A DNA stretch of 64,000 nt from contig JAGTTD010000009.1 of assembly GCA_018398585.1 (NCBI GenBank), positions 8,189,193 through 8,253,192 on the forward strand. The letters are read 5' to 3'. A program made the translations under genes and the position numbers. Position 1 is the stretch's first letter; every line of letters starts with the position of its first letter. The notes beneath the pieces were generated by a model. It had not been told where the DNA came from. It worked only from the letters and a program-made list of their open reading frames with translations, and made no database searches. This stretch comes from Simmondsia chinensis (taxonomy: Eukaryota; Streptophyta; Magnoliopsida; Caryophyllales; Simmondsiaceae). Positions 1-11,289 of the stretch are shown here, piece after piece.

Positions 1-138
1 TACCAAAATCCCGTAACAAATACAAGTCCACCAGTAGTCACTGTAAAAGCATATGCAAAATATTTGAGACCATAATATCTTTTCCTTTTCCATTTCAAAA
101 TTCTTAAACAATAACAATGCAAATAGAATGATACTAGA
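1..138 (-). pseudogene. FAX/TMEM14-like copy 0, exon 2 only (cut by window edge)
   Basis: The reverse strand matches exon 2 of the Tmemb_14 copies at 8479-8662 and 28846-29024, including the SSI-LF, NFE and TTGGL stretches. Compared with copy B it has one extra base after the NFEM codons, which shifts the frame, so this copy is broken. As in copy E, the AG dinucleotide that starts B's exon 2 is absent, which also changes splice phase. Exon 3 would lie left of the window. Intron remnants continue to about 910, and 200-360 matches the intron 1 of copy E around 28205-28380, so copy 0 belongs to the E-type branch. No exon 1 belonging to it is visible. Confidence 0.75.
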
Positions 139-364
139 CTAAATTCTCCTAAAATTGAGCTATTAGTTCTGTTTTTGCAAAGTAAAACTTTGTGCTATAG
201 GTTGGCCTGATGCGAGATACGATCTAAAATAGAAAATATATTGAAAGTAAAATAAAGCAGTAACTGACTTGAATTAAAGAGACAAAAAGAAGAATAAAAA
301 TAACATTTGATTCATTGCTTAGCTTGTAATACAACTTTTACCACTATATATAGCTTTGCCACCC

Positions 365-655
365 TTCTTGCACAAATTTGAAATATTTGAAATATTTGAA
401 ATATTTTAAGTATTTGAAAAAATACTTGAAATATTTTAGAAAAATATTTTGAATATTTTAAAATATTTCAAATATTTTTAAAATAATCATTGAAATATTT
501 TTAAAATATCAAAAAATATTTTACAAATATTGAATTTTTTTTAAATATTAAAAATTATTTTAAGTATTTAAACGATATTTATATATTTATAAAATATTTT
601 AAATAATGAAAAAATATTTTAAAATTTAAAAAATATATTAAATATTGAATTACTC
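365..655. repeat. AT-rich low-complexity tract
   Basis: Nearly pure A/T with irregular repetition of AAATATTT-type words, inside the intron remnant of copy 0. A very similar tract lies at 12360-12830. No coding potential is seen. Confidence 0.7.
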
Positions 656-914
656 TCTATAGCTATAAGATGAACCAATATTTTATCATTAAAACTGTTT
701 ATCTGTGTTATTGATATGAATCATTTGTTGTAACCAGAATGTTGACATATAAAATCTGCACTCTAACACAATGCTGCTGAAAGCACATCATGAATGAATA
801 GTTTGTTTTCTTTCAATAGTTTTATCACTACATTAAAGTCATGGTGCTTGGTAATTTGTACTGATTACCATTGTGTGGATGAATAGTATATATCCTAAAA
901 CGTCGTAAATGCTC
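656..914 (-). repeat. intron 1 remnant of copy 0
   Basis: Closely similar to 2190-2460, the intron 1 of copy A, and in inverse orientation to 8090-8370 of copy B. The similarity ends abruptly at about 914, next to the 3' flank of copy A. Copy 0 therefore lost its exon 1 side where it was joined to copy A. Confidence 0.65.
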
Positions 915-1509
915 AATCTTTATCCAACCCAACTAGTAAACCGATAACTTGCAAGTTGCCTGTTTAAGATTTTTTTTTTGGCTTATATGCTAGTTTGCCA
1001 ACTTATGTACATGCCAATCATACTTATAACTATTAAAATATATTATCAAATCAACATGACAAACATATTTGTAACTATTGATATCCATGTTTTTGTATTT
1101 TAGTATGATAATTTTGTATTTTACTTATATCACTATGATAATTCCTCTATATTTTTTACGATTTCAATTGAACTATTTCAAGTTCAAATGTTAAAGGAAG
1201 CTTATTTAGAGGACATATTATTAGAATTCAACATCATCTGAGAGTGCTAAGATTATGTTAACACATATGATGAGGACATTCTTCCATTTGCAAGCCGACT
1301 TTTGAGTTCAGGTCCAATATCTTCGATAGTGTTAAATCCAACTATGAATCACATTGGTTATATTTCATTCTTTGCTAATTTTTTCTTGTCTAGTCTATAA
1401 AAGAGGAAGAGAAACAACCAATGGACAACAAACTACAACGTAGAGGGAAAAGAAGGCAATAAGGGAATCAATGAACACAGGTTGAGATATCATGTGATGG
1501 TTGATATCT

Positions 1510-3812
1510 TCAACTATTAGCGGCGTGTTCGTCGTGGCCCCCGGATTGGCGAAATGAACGTGGAGGGAAGTTGCCACCAATCGCTACCTTGTATATGTAA
1601 AATATAGTGATGAAACCGCTGCAAATAAAATCAAAATGAAAGTTAATAAAAAAAAAGTTCTCAAATAAATTTAACAAATTAATGCAATTATACACAAGCA
1701 GCTCAATTTTGTCGTATTTCTGCCTTGATCTCTACCCACCTATGTGTAGTCTTGGGTTCCGCCTTTATGTGACACCAGTTTTTGTATTGCGATTTTTTGG
1801 CTAATTATCAAATGCAATCATACACCACAAGGCAAGTAGAAGCGTAAGTAGCCGAACAAACGAAGCAAGTATAAGGAGTGAGTCACCTCATAATGGTCAG
1901 AAGAATAGGTGGTATCTTTAAGGTTTCCACATACCAAAATGCTGCCAAAAATGTAAGTCCAGTGGTGATACCTATAAGAGCATATGTGAAATAGTTGAGA
2001 CCCAAATATCTTTTCCTTTTCATTTCAAAATTTTCGAAGAATAAGAACACAAATAGACTGATACTAGACTCTAACACCCCTATCGAATCAATTCCAAGCA
2101 TCACGAGAAACTATTTTGCAACGACAAATACATAGAAATGCAATCAAAACCAAACTATATTATAATTGGTTGCACTAACATATAACTGAATTACTCTCTA
2201 TAACTATAAGATGAACCAATATTTTATCGTAAAACTGTTCATCTGTGTTATTGATATGAATCATTTATTGCAGCTAGAATGTTGACATATAGAATCTGCA
2301 CTCTAACACAATGCTGCTAAAAGCACATCATGAATGAATCGCTTTTTTATTTTTTAGTAGTTTTATCACTAGATTAAAGTCATGGTGCTTGGTAATCTGT
2401 ACTGACTACCATTGTGTGGATGAATAGTATATATCCTAAAACGCCGTAAATGCTATTTGAAAATTAGTTAACATACATATAGAACATGCATCTAGTTTAT
2501 GTTACACAGTAATGATTCATTAATGAATGACGTTAAATTCTTGCATAAATTTCATTCAAGTTCCCATATGAATATTGAACTAGCTTCTTGACATAGTAAC
2601 AAAGACATTTAGTACGACGCTTCAACAAACTACAATTCGAATTGAATTTGATAAGAGCCAAAATATAAAAATAGATGGAATAATCGAGTTAAGGTAGAAT
2701 TTAATACTATATTAATACTTGAACTTTTTTATATTTACATTTAAATCCTTCTATTTCTCTCCCCCTGCTCCTTTTTCCTTCTTCTCCCTTTAGTAGTAAT
2801 TCCTAGTCTCCCTTCCCTTAATTTCTACCCTTATCTCCTCTAATTTCTACTACATTACTGTGCAGAATATGCATCTAGTTTAAAACTTTTGCATTTAGCA
2901 TACCCATCTCAAATTCTTGCTTAAATTCCGCTTAAGATCTCATATATAATCTTTATTTCGTGATCAAGAACCAACAAGTTACTCAAAACCCTATCCTCTA
3001 AAACAAAGCAACTAACATTTACAGCAATACATCAACAAATGACAATAGAATTGAAATGAATACTGATACATACCGATTCTCCCTTCGTCTAGCTAATCTT
3101 CTTCTATTATCTCCGTCAATCTTCTATGAATCCTAAGTTACTTGTAAATGCCATACATAATCTAGTGAAATATACAATACAAAGAATGATTTTATATGCT
3201 GTGAGAAAAAAACCACGAAAATGTCATGAGAAACAGGTGTTCAGAAACTAGTTTGTCATTACGGACAAATTATGCCCTAGTCGTGGCATTTTCGTGCGCC
3301 CCCTTCTTGTGTCGTGTAGCATTATGTTACATTGCTTGATTGTTTGATTGATTTCATTGTTGCGTTACATTGTTTGATTGATTTGTGAGTTATTTGGGGT
3401 TTGATTTCATTCAAGATTCATCAACTTCTCTGTCAAGAACCATCATTCTAAAATGTCGATGGTAGTATTAAACATGCATCTACTTTAGAACTTTTGCATT
3501 AAACAACCCATCCCAAAATCTTGCGTAATTTCATTCGAGATTCATCAAATTGTCCATCAATAACCATCAAATAAAGAATGTAGCAAAGACATTAACAAAA
3601 GAAATATTGATCTGAAGAAAAAAGGCAAAGTAAGAGTTGTGTCTCTTCTTAGAAGCGCTAATGCTCAATAGGGCAGCCATAGGCAGCAAAAGTCCACAAG
3701 TAATACCACAAGCAAATACAGCAACGTCGTTGTTTAAGGCCAAGTTAACGAACCCGCCAACGAGCAAGATGATCCCGTATGGGATTGTCAGCCAGTAATC
3801 GTGCACTTCCGT
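1510..3812 (-). pseudogene. FAX/TMEM14-like membrane protein, copy A (start and donor lost)
   Basis: Inferred exons on the minus strand are 3608-3812, 1887-2070 and 1510-1618, with the same lengths and phases as copy B. The product would be almost identical to B. Two lesions are visible. The start codon at 3810-3812 reads ACG where B and C have ATG. The exon 1 donor reads A|AT where B has G|GT, two adjacent G-to-A changes. Exon 2 and exon 3 splice sites look normal and the exons are open. Non-AUG initiation at ACG is conceivable, but with the donor also lost this copy is most simply a pseudogene. Tmemb_14/FAX proteins are small multi-pass membrane proteins linked to fatty-acid export in plants. 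Confidence 0.8.
3212..3296. repeat. short fold-back sequence in copy A intron 1
   Basis: The ends CCACGAAAATG and CATTTTCGTG are inverted, and an inner TTTGTC/GGACAAA pair can also fold. The same block occurs inverted at 6240-6325 in copy B, so it predates the A/B duplication. It is possibly a tiny MITE. Confidence 0.45.
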
Positions 3813-3841
3813 CAAATGGGTATGTCAAACAATCAAGCGAT

Positions 3842-4370
3842 TGTTATGACCCAAATTAGTACTTAGGCCAACCTTTCAATAGATCTTGCGGAAATGATGT
3901 ATTTTCTAGAAAATTCAGCTTGAAGAAGGGAAGAACAGAATTTCTGAATTAGAATTCTACAGAAAATGCAAAAAGGAAGAAAAGAAGTAGAGTTGAGAGA
4001 GAAGAGAATTGAGAGAATTTGAGGGAGAAGTAGAAAGAATTTACTTAGATTTTATTAATTTTATAAAAAGTTGTATTACTATGAAGACCGCTTACCTTTT
4101 ATAGGCTTGACATGAAACTAACAAAAAAATCAGGAAAAAAAAAATACAAAACTAACAGAATTACAAAAAATGGCGCCAAACTTCAACGGCTACAACTGTC
4201 ATTCCCTCCAAGACCTAAAATTTAAAAAGTAGTTAATATATTTATGAAGTAAACCCACATTTTTACCTATTTCAATTACTATTAACATAAATTGACTGAA
4301 AGTAGGGTCAATTTGATCAATAATACCTGAATTTGACATAAATTTAGAATTTAAAAGCTAGGTCATTACA
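3842..4370. mobile_element. solo-LTR-like insertion
   Basis: A block of about 529 bp begins TGTTATGACC and ends GGTCATTACA, the TG...CA ends with inverted tips expected of an LTR. It lies exactly where the copy A 5' flank stops matching copy B. It has a GA-rich interior and a GGCGCC-containing segment, like the better-supported solo LTR at 7390-7983. No clean target-site duplication is visible (only ATTG on both sides), so a rearrangement may have accompanied it. Confidence 0.45.
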
Positions 4371-4998
4371 ATTGTCTGGTTTTGAATAAAAAATTGGATA
4401 GTAAATTAGAAAATTAGAATCAGAGTTCATGCATAATAATTTCGTATCACGGAAAGCATGGAGGAAATATGTGGCACAGGCTATTTATGACGTATGAACA
4501 CTAATGGTTTAATATAGGCCCTTACTGGTGACTCTTCAGCTTTTGTGTTTCATAGTTGTAGATGTCCATAAATAGAGTACTCTTGCATCAAGATATGATA
4601 AAAGTAAAACAAAGAAAGAAAACAACAAGAGATAGAGTATGAGTAAAACACTGCTGTATACCTCGATTTATATGGTAAAATTATTGTGCCCCTCTCCGTG
4701 AACGCAGGATTCAGCCGAACTATAAATTCCAGTATCTCAATATTCCCCACAATCCCTTTATTAGGAACTATAAACACTGCTTATTATTTTGATTTGGAGT
4801 TCGATGTTTGTGACTAGTCCTAATATGGACTACAATGATTAATATTTTTCGTTGCTCGTCAACCTTATTTTAATAAAATTCACAATATTAAAGGGTAATG
4901 TTATTATTAGGGTAAAATTATTACTGCCAAAGTAAGATAGTAGTTTTTGGGGAAATTTTGTTACTCTCAGTGTTTTTTACTCACATCACTGCTTTGAC
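4371..4998 (+). other. 5' flank of copy B shared with copy C
   Basis: No gene seen. About 4390-4930 matches the copy C upstream flank at 13200-13518, 14829-14885 and 15985-16050, with elements inserted only in C. The short open frame at 4550-4777 on the minus strand has no recognisable protein. Confidence 0.55.
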
Positions 4999-5389
4999 TA
5001 GGGGTGTAAATGAACTGAACAGTTGATGAACTATTCGTGTTCGAAATCGATTAGGCCTCGTTCATGGTCATTATAAGGGTTAGATAACTTATCTAGTGGA
5101 GTTTGAGCAGGCTCGATGTGTTTAACCAGCCCAGTTCGAACAGGGGTGACTCGGCTTGTTAATGTTCACGAAGAGTTTGATAAGAGTTAGATAAGAGCTC
5201 GTTAAAGGGTTCAATAATAACTTGAAAAGCTCGGTTGATTAGGGAGCTCGACTCGATAGCAAACTCAACTTCGTTTTAAGATCGATTGGGCTCAATAACG
5301 TACTCAACTCGACTTGATAAGTCTAAGGATATCGAGCTTGAGTTTGAACAAGGGGTTGCTCAGCTCAGCTTCGTTCGTTTACCTCCCTA
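4999..5389. mobile_element. hAT-like MITE
   Basis: The ends are TAGGGGTGTAAATGAAC and, reversed, TAGGGAGGTAAACGAAC, the terminal form of a very common plant non-autonomous hAT-type family. The interior has repeated GCTCG/GAGCTC words. No clear 8-bp target duplication remains. The element is absent from the equivalent flank of copy C. Confidence 0.6.
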
Positions 5390-5724
5390 ACTCTAATAAT
5401 ATTAATTTTTACCCTGATAATAACAATTTTTTTTAGTCCTAGACAATAACAATTTACATAATAAAAAACATAGTTATTATTTTGTTTTCATGCATTATAT
5501 TTTTCTAAATTTGAACAGCGCGAATGAACGAAAGCCCCGCCAAAGCATTCCTCCGCAACAACTAAAATGAAACCCCTTTCCCTACATAAACTCTCCACAA
5601 ACCCCCCCAAAATTGCAGTGAATTGATACCCAAAAACCCATTTGAAACTTCTAATTTCTTGAATTTCTGAGATACCCATTTGATCGAAATCTTGAATCGC
5701 TTGATTGTTTGACATACCCATCTG

Positions 5725-8700
5725 ATGGAAGTGCACGATTACTGGCTGACAATCCCATACGGGATCATCTTGCTCGTTGGCGGGTTCGTTAACTTGGCCT
5801 TGAACAACGACGTTGCTGTATTTGCTTGTGGTATTACTTGTGGACTTTTGCTGCTTATGGCTGCCCTGTTGAGCATTAGCGCCTCTGAGAAGAGACACAA
5901 CTCTTACTTTGCCTTTTTTCTTCAGATCGGTACTTCTTTTGTTAATGTCTTTGCTACACTCTTTATTTGATGGTTATCGATGGACAATTTGATGAATCTC
6001 GAATGAAATTATGCAAGATTTTGGGATGGGTTGTTTAATGCAAAAGTTCTAAACTAGATGCATATTTAATACTATCATTGACATTTTAGGATGATGGTTC
6101 TTGATAGAGAAGTTGATGAATCTTGAATGAAATCAAACCCCAAATAACTCACAAATCAATCAAACAATGTAACGCAACAATGAAATCAATCAAACAATCA
6201 AGCAATGTAACGTAATGCTACACGACACGAGAAGGGGGCACACGAAAATGCCACGACTAGGGCATAATTTGTCCTTAACGACAAACTAGTTCCTAAACAC
6301 CTGTTTCTCGTGACATTTTCGTGGTTTTTTTTTCTGTTGTATATTTCACCAGATTATGTATGGCATTTACAAGTAACTTAGGATTCCTAGAAGATAGAGG
6401 GAGATAATAGAAGAAGATTAGCTATACGAAGGGAGAATCGGTTGGGGAGAGAAGATTATGTATCAGTATTCATTTCAATTCTATTGTTGTAAATGTTAGT
6501 TGCTTTGTTTGAGAGGATAGGGTTTTGAGTAACTTTTTTTTTTTTTTTTTTTTTTTTTTGATAATTGGAATTTCATTAATCAAAATTTGTCATACGACAT
6601 CACAAGACATCAAAAGACAACAAAACACAGGATTCCATCTTTACGCAGTACAATCTATAACATCCATGATTATAGCCAATGCTGAATTGATGCTGCGTTC
6701 TTGCTAGTGAGTCAGCAAGATCTTAGCTTCGATACACTGATAGTTGAAGCTGCCCATCTCAGTACTTTTCTTATGTAGATTCAATTTGTAAGAGAATTTA
6801 TCAACCTGTGTGCGTAGTTATTTTCATTCCTCCTTCCTAAGGGTTTTGAGTAACTTGTTGGCTCTTGATAACCAAATAAAGATTATATACGAGATTTTAA
6901 GTGGAATTTAAGCAAGAATTTGAGATGGGTATGCTAAATGCAAAAGTTTTAAACTAGATGCGTGTTCCGTAGTGAAGGTTTTATGATATATATGATTCTA
7001 ATAGGAACCATATCGTTTGATAGTAATGTAGTAAAAATTAGAGGAGGTAAGGCTAGAAATTAAGGAAAGGGAGACTAGGAATTACGACTAAAAGGAGGAG
7101 AAGGAGGAGATCATGACGGGGAAGAGGGAGAGAAAACTCTCATGCATTTCAATCATATACCTTCCTTCATTATAATACTCTCCATTTATAAGGAAATGGA
7201 AGGATTTAAATGCAAATATAAGAAAGTCCAAGTATTAATATAGTACTAAATTCTACTTCAACTCGATTATTCCATCTATTTTTATATTTTGGCTCGTATC
7301 CAATTGAATTCTAATTGTAGTTTGTTGAAGCATTGTACTAAATGTGTTTGTTACTATGTCAAGAAGCTAGTTAAATATTCATATGGGAATGTTACGCTCG
7401 TGATTGGATCATTAGCGTAAGCTAAGTAAATCTGAAGATAGTTGAGAGTATGAGATGAGAAAGAAGTGAATTGAGATGAGAAATTAGAGAATTAGGGATG
7501 AGAAATAGAGAGAGTTAGATGAGAGAGAGAAGTTGATCTCAAAAGAGATATTTTGTTGATATTTCATTGAATGAATTCTGAATTATTACACCACTACTAC
7601 TTATAGGCAAATTAAGTAAGCAAATACATTGAATCAAGACTCTAACTAACTAACCGACTCACACTAAAAATATCTAGGTCCAAGGAAATATCTAACTAAC
7701 TCTAAAATATCTACTAACTAACACTTAAGCATTTGGCGCCAAGGCTAACAGACCTGCTGCAGCTAATGCAGGCTTTACAACACAAAAACTAAGTGCAGCT
7801 TATTACAATTGGTAGCTAAGGAAAGCAGTAACTGAACTAAGCTATTACATCATAGCAATTTACCAACTAATTTGCACCTAACAACCACTAAACCAACAAC
7901 ATAACAGCTCCCAGTAGAAGCTACCAGCGGCATACCGAGCCAGCATTAAACCCCCTCAAGCCTTGGATTCTCGGATCATAACAGGGAACTTGAATGAAAT
8001 TTATGCAAGAATTTAACATCATTCATTAATGAATCATTAATGTGTAACATAAACCAGATGCATGTTCTATATGTATGTTAACTAATTTTCAAATAGCATT
8101 TACGACGTTTTAGGATATATACTATTCATCCACACAATGGTAATCAGTACAAATTACCAAGCACCATGACTTTAATGTAGTGATAAAACTATTGAAAGAA
8201 AACAAACGATTCATTCATGATGTGCTTTCAGCAACATTGTGTTAGAGTGCAGATTCTATATGTCAACATTCTGGTTGCAACAAAGAATTCATATCAATAA
8301 CATAGATGAACAGTTTTACGATAAAATATTGGTTCATCTTATAGTTATAGAGAGTAATTCAGTTATATGTTAGTGCAACCAAATTATAATATAGTTTGGT
8401 TTTGATTGGATTTCTATGTATTTGTCGTTGCAAAATAGTTTCTTGTGATGCTTGGAATTGATTCGATAGGGGTATTAGAGTCTAGTATCAGTCTATTTGT
8501 GTTCTTATTCTTCGAAAATTTTGAAATGAAAAGGAAAAGATATTTGGGTCTCAACTATTTCACATATGCTCTTATAGGTATCACTACTGGACTTACATTT
8601 TCGGCAGCATTTTGGTATGTGGAAACCTTAAAGATACCGCCTATTCTTCTGACCATTATGAGGTGACTCACTCCTTATCCTTGCTTTGTTTGTTCGGCTA

Positions 8701-9038
8701 CTTACACTTCTACTTGCCCTGTGGTGTATGATTGCATTTGATAATTAGCCAAAAAATCGCAATAAAAAACCGGTGTCACATAAGGGCGGAACCCAAGACT
8801 ACACATAGGTGGGTAGAGATCAAGGCAGAAATACGACAAAATTGAGCTGCTTGTGTATAATTGCACTAATTTGTTTAATTTATTTGAGAACTTTGTTTTG
8901 ATTAACTTTCATTTTGATTTTATTTGCAGCGGTTTCATCACTATATTTTACATATCCAAGCTAGCGACCGGTGGCAACTTCCCTCCACGTTCATTTCGCC
9001 AATCCGGGGGCCACGACGAACACGCCTCTAATAGTTGA
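5725..9038 (+). CDS. FAX/TMEM14-like membrane protein, copy B (only intact copy)
   Basis: Exons 5725-5929, 8479-8662 and 8930-9038 have GT-AG junctions in consistent phase (1, then 2) and join to 498 nt, or 165 residues. The first ATG, just after the conserved 5' leader, is taken as the start. Residues 1-68 carry the family signature (VHDY-LTIPYG, a GG-containing first helix, then EKRHNSYFA). Residues 69-129 hold two hydrophobic stretches and KIPP. Residues 130-165 hold a last helix and KLATGGNFPP. This matches the plant Tmemb_14 group of FATTY ACID EXPORT 5-7-type proteins, which lack a plastid transit peptide and are thought to act in the secretory pathway. The known members are about 120 residues; this one has roughly 45 extra residues at the exon 1/exon 2 junction. 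Intron 1 (2.55 kb) is enlarged by a LINE and a solo LTR. Whether it is expressed cannot be told from sequence. Confidence 0.72.
6240..6325. repeat. short fold-back in copy B intron 1
   Basis: Inverted copy of the fold-back at 3212-3296, with CACGAAAATG near one end and CATTTTCGTGG at the other. It lies at the matching position of intron 1. Confidence 0.45.
6534..6839 (-). mobile_element. 5'-truncated LINE insertion
   Basis: The insert is about 306 bp and begins with a run of about 26 T, the poly(A) tail on the minus strand, followed by GATAATTGGAATTTCATTAA, typical of a plant LINE 3' end. It is flanked by a perfect 15-bp duplication AGGGTTTTGAGTAAC (6519-6533 and 6840-6854). The empty site with one copy is present in copy A (around 2980) and copy C (around 16797). 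No coding region is left. Confidence 0.88.
7390..7983. mobile_element. solo LTR in copy B intron 1
   Basis: The 594-bp insert starts TGTTACGC and ends ATAACA, and is flanked by the 5-bp duplication GGGAA (7385-7389 and 7984-7988). Copy A (around 2570) has the undisturbed sequence, so the insertion is younger than the A/B duplication. No internal retroelement region is present, so this is a solo LTR left by recombination between two LTRs. The family is not recognised. Confidence 0.85.
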
Positions 9039-9575
9039 AGATATCAACCATCACATGATATCTCAGCCTGTGTTCATTGATTCCCTTATTGCCTTTCTTT
9101 TCCCTCTACACTGTAGTTTGTTGTCCATTGGTTGTTTCTCTTCCTATTTTATAGACTAGACAAGAAAAATTAACAAAGAATGAAATATAACCAATGTAAT
9201 TCATAGTTGGAATCTAACACTATCGCAGATATCGAACCTAAACTCAAAATTCAGCTTGCAAATGGAAGAATATCCTCATCATATGTGTTAACATCATCTT
9301 AGCACTCTCAGATGATGTCAAATTCTAATAATATGTCCTCTAAATAAGCTTCCTTTAACATTTGAACTTGAAATATTTCAATTGAAATCGTAAAAAATAT
9401 AGAGGAATTATCATAGTGATATGAGTAAAATACAAAATTATCATACTAAAATACAAAAACATGGATATCAATAGTTACAAATATGTTTGTCATGTTGATT
9501 TGATAATGTATTTTAATAGTTATAAGTATGACTAGCATGTACATAAGTTGGCAAACTAGCATACAACCACCCCCC

Positions 9576-9606
<31 letters not shown>

Positions 9607-10184
9607 ATTTCTTAAACAGGCAACTTGCAAGTTATCTGTTTACTAGTTGGGTTGGATAAAGATTAAGAATTCATAACCCATGAACTGGTCGGCCGGATTG
9701 ATCCTATTCTTAAACCTCTCATATAACACAAATCCGAATAGAACAGGACAAGATACATCTTATAACTAGACAATCAAACCAATTTGCATTAAATTAAGCA
9801 ACAATTTGATCAACATTCGAAGTTATCTACCATTCATAATATAAGAGTGCCACCCAAGGAAAAAGCGCTTTATAACTTGAAATGAATCTGTCGAGGATTA
9901 TGCAAGAACAAAGTACTTAGGTAAGAGATATCTAGACCAGTAAATATGAAATATTGAAGATCACCTACAAAACTGTAATAAATCAACGAGCATTATCTTA
10001 GAAGACTATTTTATAGTTGTGTACATGATATAGCATAAAATAATTGGATTTTAAAACATAATTTAAATAACTACGTTTTTGTAAGATAATAATCATAAAG
10101 TATGTATACTATATTATAGATATTTAGATTAAAACATAATATAATATTTATATATTCTTATTAGAAAACAAAGCATATAATACC
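9039..10184 (+). other. 3' flank of copy B and degraded repeat unit
   Basis: No gene seen apart from the end of copy B. 9039-9560 matches the copy C downstream flank (18618-19110) and part of the E flank. 9810-10080 is a degraded, inverted version of the repeat unit found at 24480-24990, recognisable by GAGGATTATGCA and AGACTAT-type words. Confidence 0.5.
9570..9609. repeat. poly(C) run followed by poly(A)
   Basis: 27 consecutive C (9570-9596) followed by 13 A, where the left arm (around 970) has a short T/A run instead. Such a tract can form G-quadruplex or i-motif structure and is prone to length and assembly error. Confidence 0.9.
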
Positions 10185-10476
10185 TGTCAAGGAACCATCT
10201 GTCCCAAAAGCTTAAGCTTATGGGTGAAGGCCCAGAATTGATTTTATACTCTAACATGCCCCCTCACGCAAATGTCAATTGGGCTTGAAGAGTGGATAGT
10301 GCACAGGCCCACCGCATACCTTGTGCTTAATATGTTTTATATTGCAGGCGGTGGCTGCTGAGATTCGAACTCGTGATCTCTTGGTCAACAAAGTTTTGAT
10401 ACCATGTCAGGGAACCAACTTACCCAAAAGCTTAAGCTGATAGGCAAAGGCCCAGAATTGGTTTTATACTTTAACA
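10185..10476 (-). mobile_element. TRIM retroelement, copy 1
   Basis: A 292-bp element with about 72-bp terminal direct repeats. On the minus strand these run TGTTAAAGTATAAAACC...TTCCCTGACA and TGTTAGAGTATAAAATC...TTCCTTGACA. A TGGTATCAAAAC primer-binding site like that for initiator-Met tRNA follows the first repeat, and a purine-rich GTGAGGGGGCA precedes the second. It is flanked by the 5-bp duplication ATACC (10180-10184 and 10477-10481). It is too short to encode protein, as expected for a terminal-repeat retrotransposon in miniature. Confidence 0.82.
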
Positions 10477-10481
10477 ATACC

Positions 10482-11289
10482 AATGTACCCAAAAAAAAAA
10501 AAAAAAAAAACCGTTAAATACCTTCTTTCGTTAAAAGAAACACATAAATAAATCCAAGTGGGTTTTCATTCCAGAAACAATTGCATTAAATAGACTAATA
10601 CCCGGAGTCCTGATTACTTGTCGTTTCAAGTGAGTCTTTTTATTTGCATTGCTTACCAATTTGATCCAACATTCATCGTGTGGACCCTTGGACCAGCAAA
10701 TTCAAATGCACCCTTCTTCTTACGAACTTGGTGTATCAAATAAGACCCCAAAATCATCAACTTTCTCTAATATGAAGTGTAATTTCACTGGACCTAAGCT
10801 CCACCCACGAAATTAATATATATGAGATCCGCATATAAGCACGAGTGGGATTTTTATATTTATATGCATTGTTATTAAACTCTATATCTAATTATTAGAA
10901 TCTTACAATTTTATAATCCCACAATCGTTAATCGATCTTGATTCTAAATAAAATCTCAATCCATTGAAAATAAACAAATCTAAATTAAATCTTGAGGAGT
11001 TTTACACGCAAGCACATATACAACAGGCCTAGTGTCACTGTGCTACACAATGCAACGGAATATTTGGCCATGATATGCCACGACTTCCGTCGAGTCGTGG
11101 CCATCTTAACTCCAAAAGAGGTAACACCTTGTCTTAACTTTTTTGCGCGACACGTGACTTGCTAAGGCAACCTCTCTCAACCCAAGCGTTATCATAGATA
11201 TATAAGTATATGAGCAAGATATGAAGCAAACACAATATCAACATTTGAAAGACTAAACAATAAGAATATAACCCAAAAAATTACAATAT
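10482..11289 (-). repeat. degraded segmental copy of the D/E 5' flank
   Basis: 10500-10990 matches 26180-26790, the 5' flank of copy E, and in inverse orientation the 5' flank of copy D. No FAX exon follows. A perfect stem GCCACGACT/AGTCGTGGC is at about 11080-11110. No gene is seen. Confidence 0.55.

Larger units (their letters stand above)
915..3840 (-). repeat. left arm of A/B inverted repeat
   Basis: Read on the minus strand, this stretch matches 5690-9665 through the 5' flank, exon 1, intron 1, exon 2, intron 2, exon 3 and 3' flank. The arms differ by insertions found only in the right arm (6534-6839 and 7390-7983) and by point changes. The unmatched spacer is about 1.85 kb. Confidence 0.85.
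5690..9665 (+). repeat. right arm of A/B inverted repeat
   Basis: Inverted counterpart of 915-3840, carrying copy B. It contains a LINE and a solo LTR that the left arm lacks, which shows those insertions came after the duplication. Confidence 0.85.

Noticed and set aside
5488..5898. 136-codon antisense open frame across copy B exon 1 and leader, with a similar frame in copy C (16183-16593) and shorter ones in D and E
   Set aside because: It is the reverse-strand shadow of the conserved exon 1. Its similarity between copies follows from the coding strand, and the frames differ in length and ends.
10185..10476. tRNA gene or tRNA-derived SINE suggested by GAGTTCGAATCTC
   Set aside because: No cloverleaf is possible. 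Terminal direct repeats with TG...CA ends, a primer-binding site and a 5-bp duplication fit a TRIM element better.
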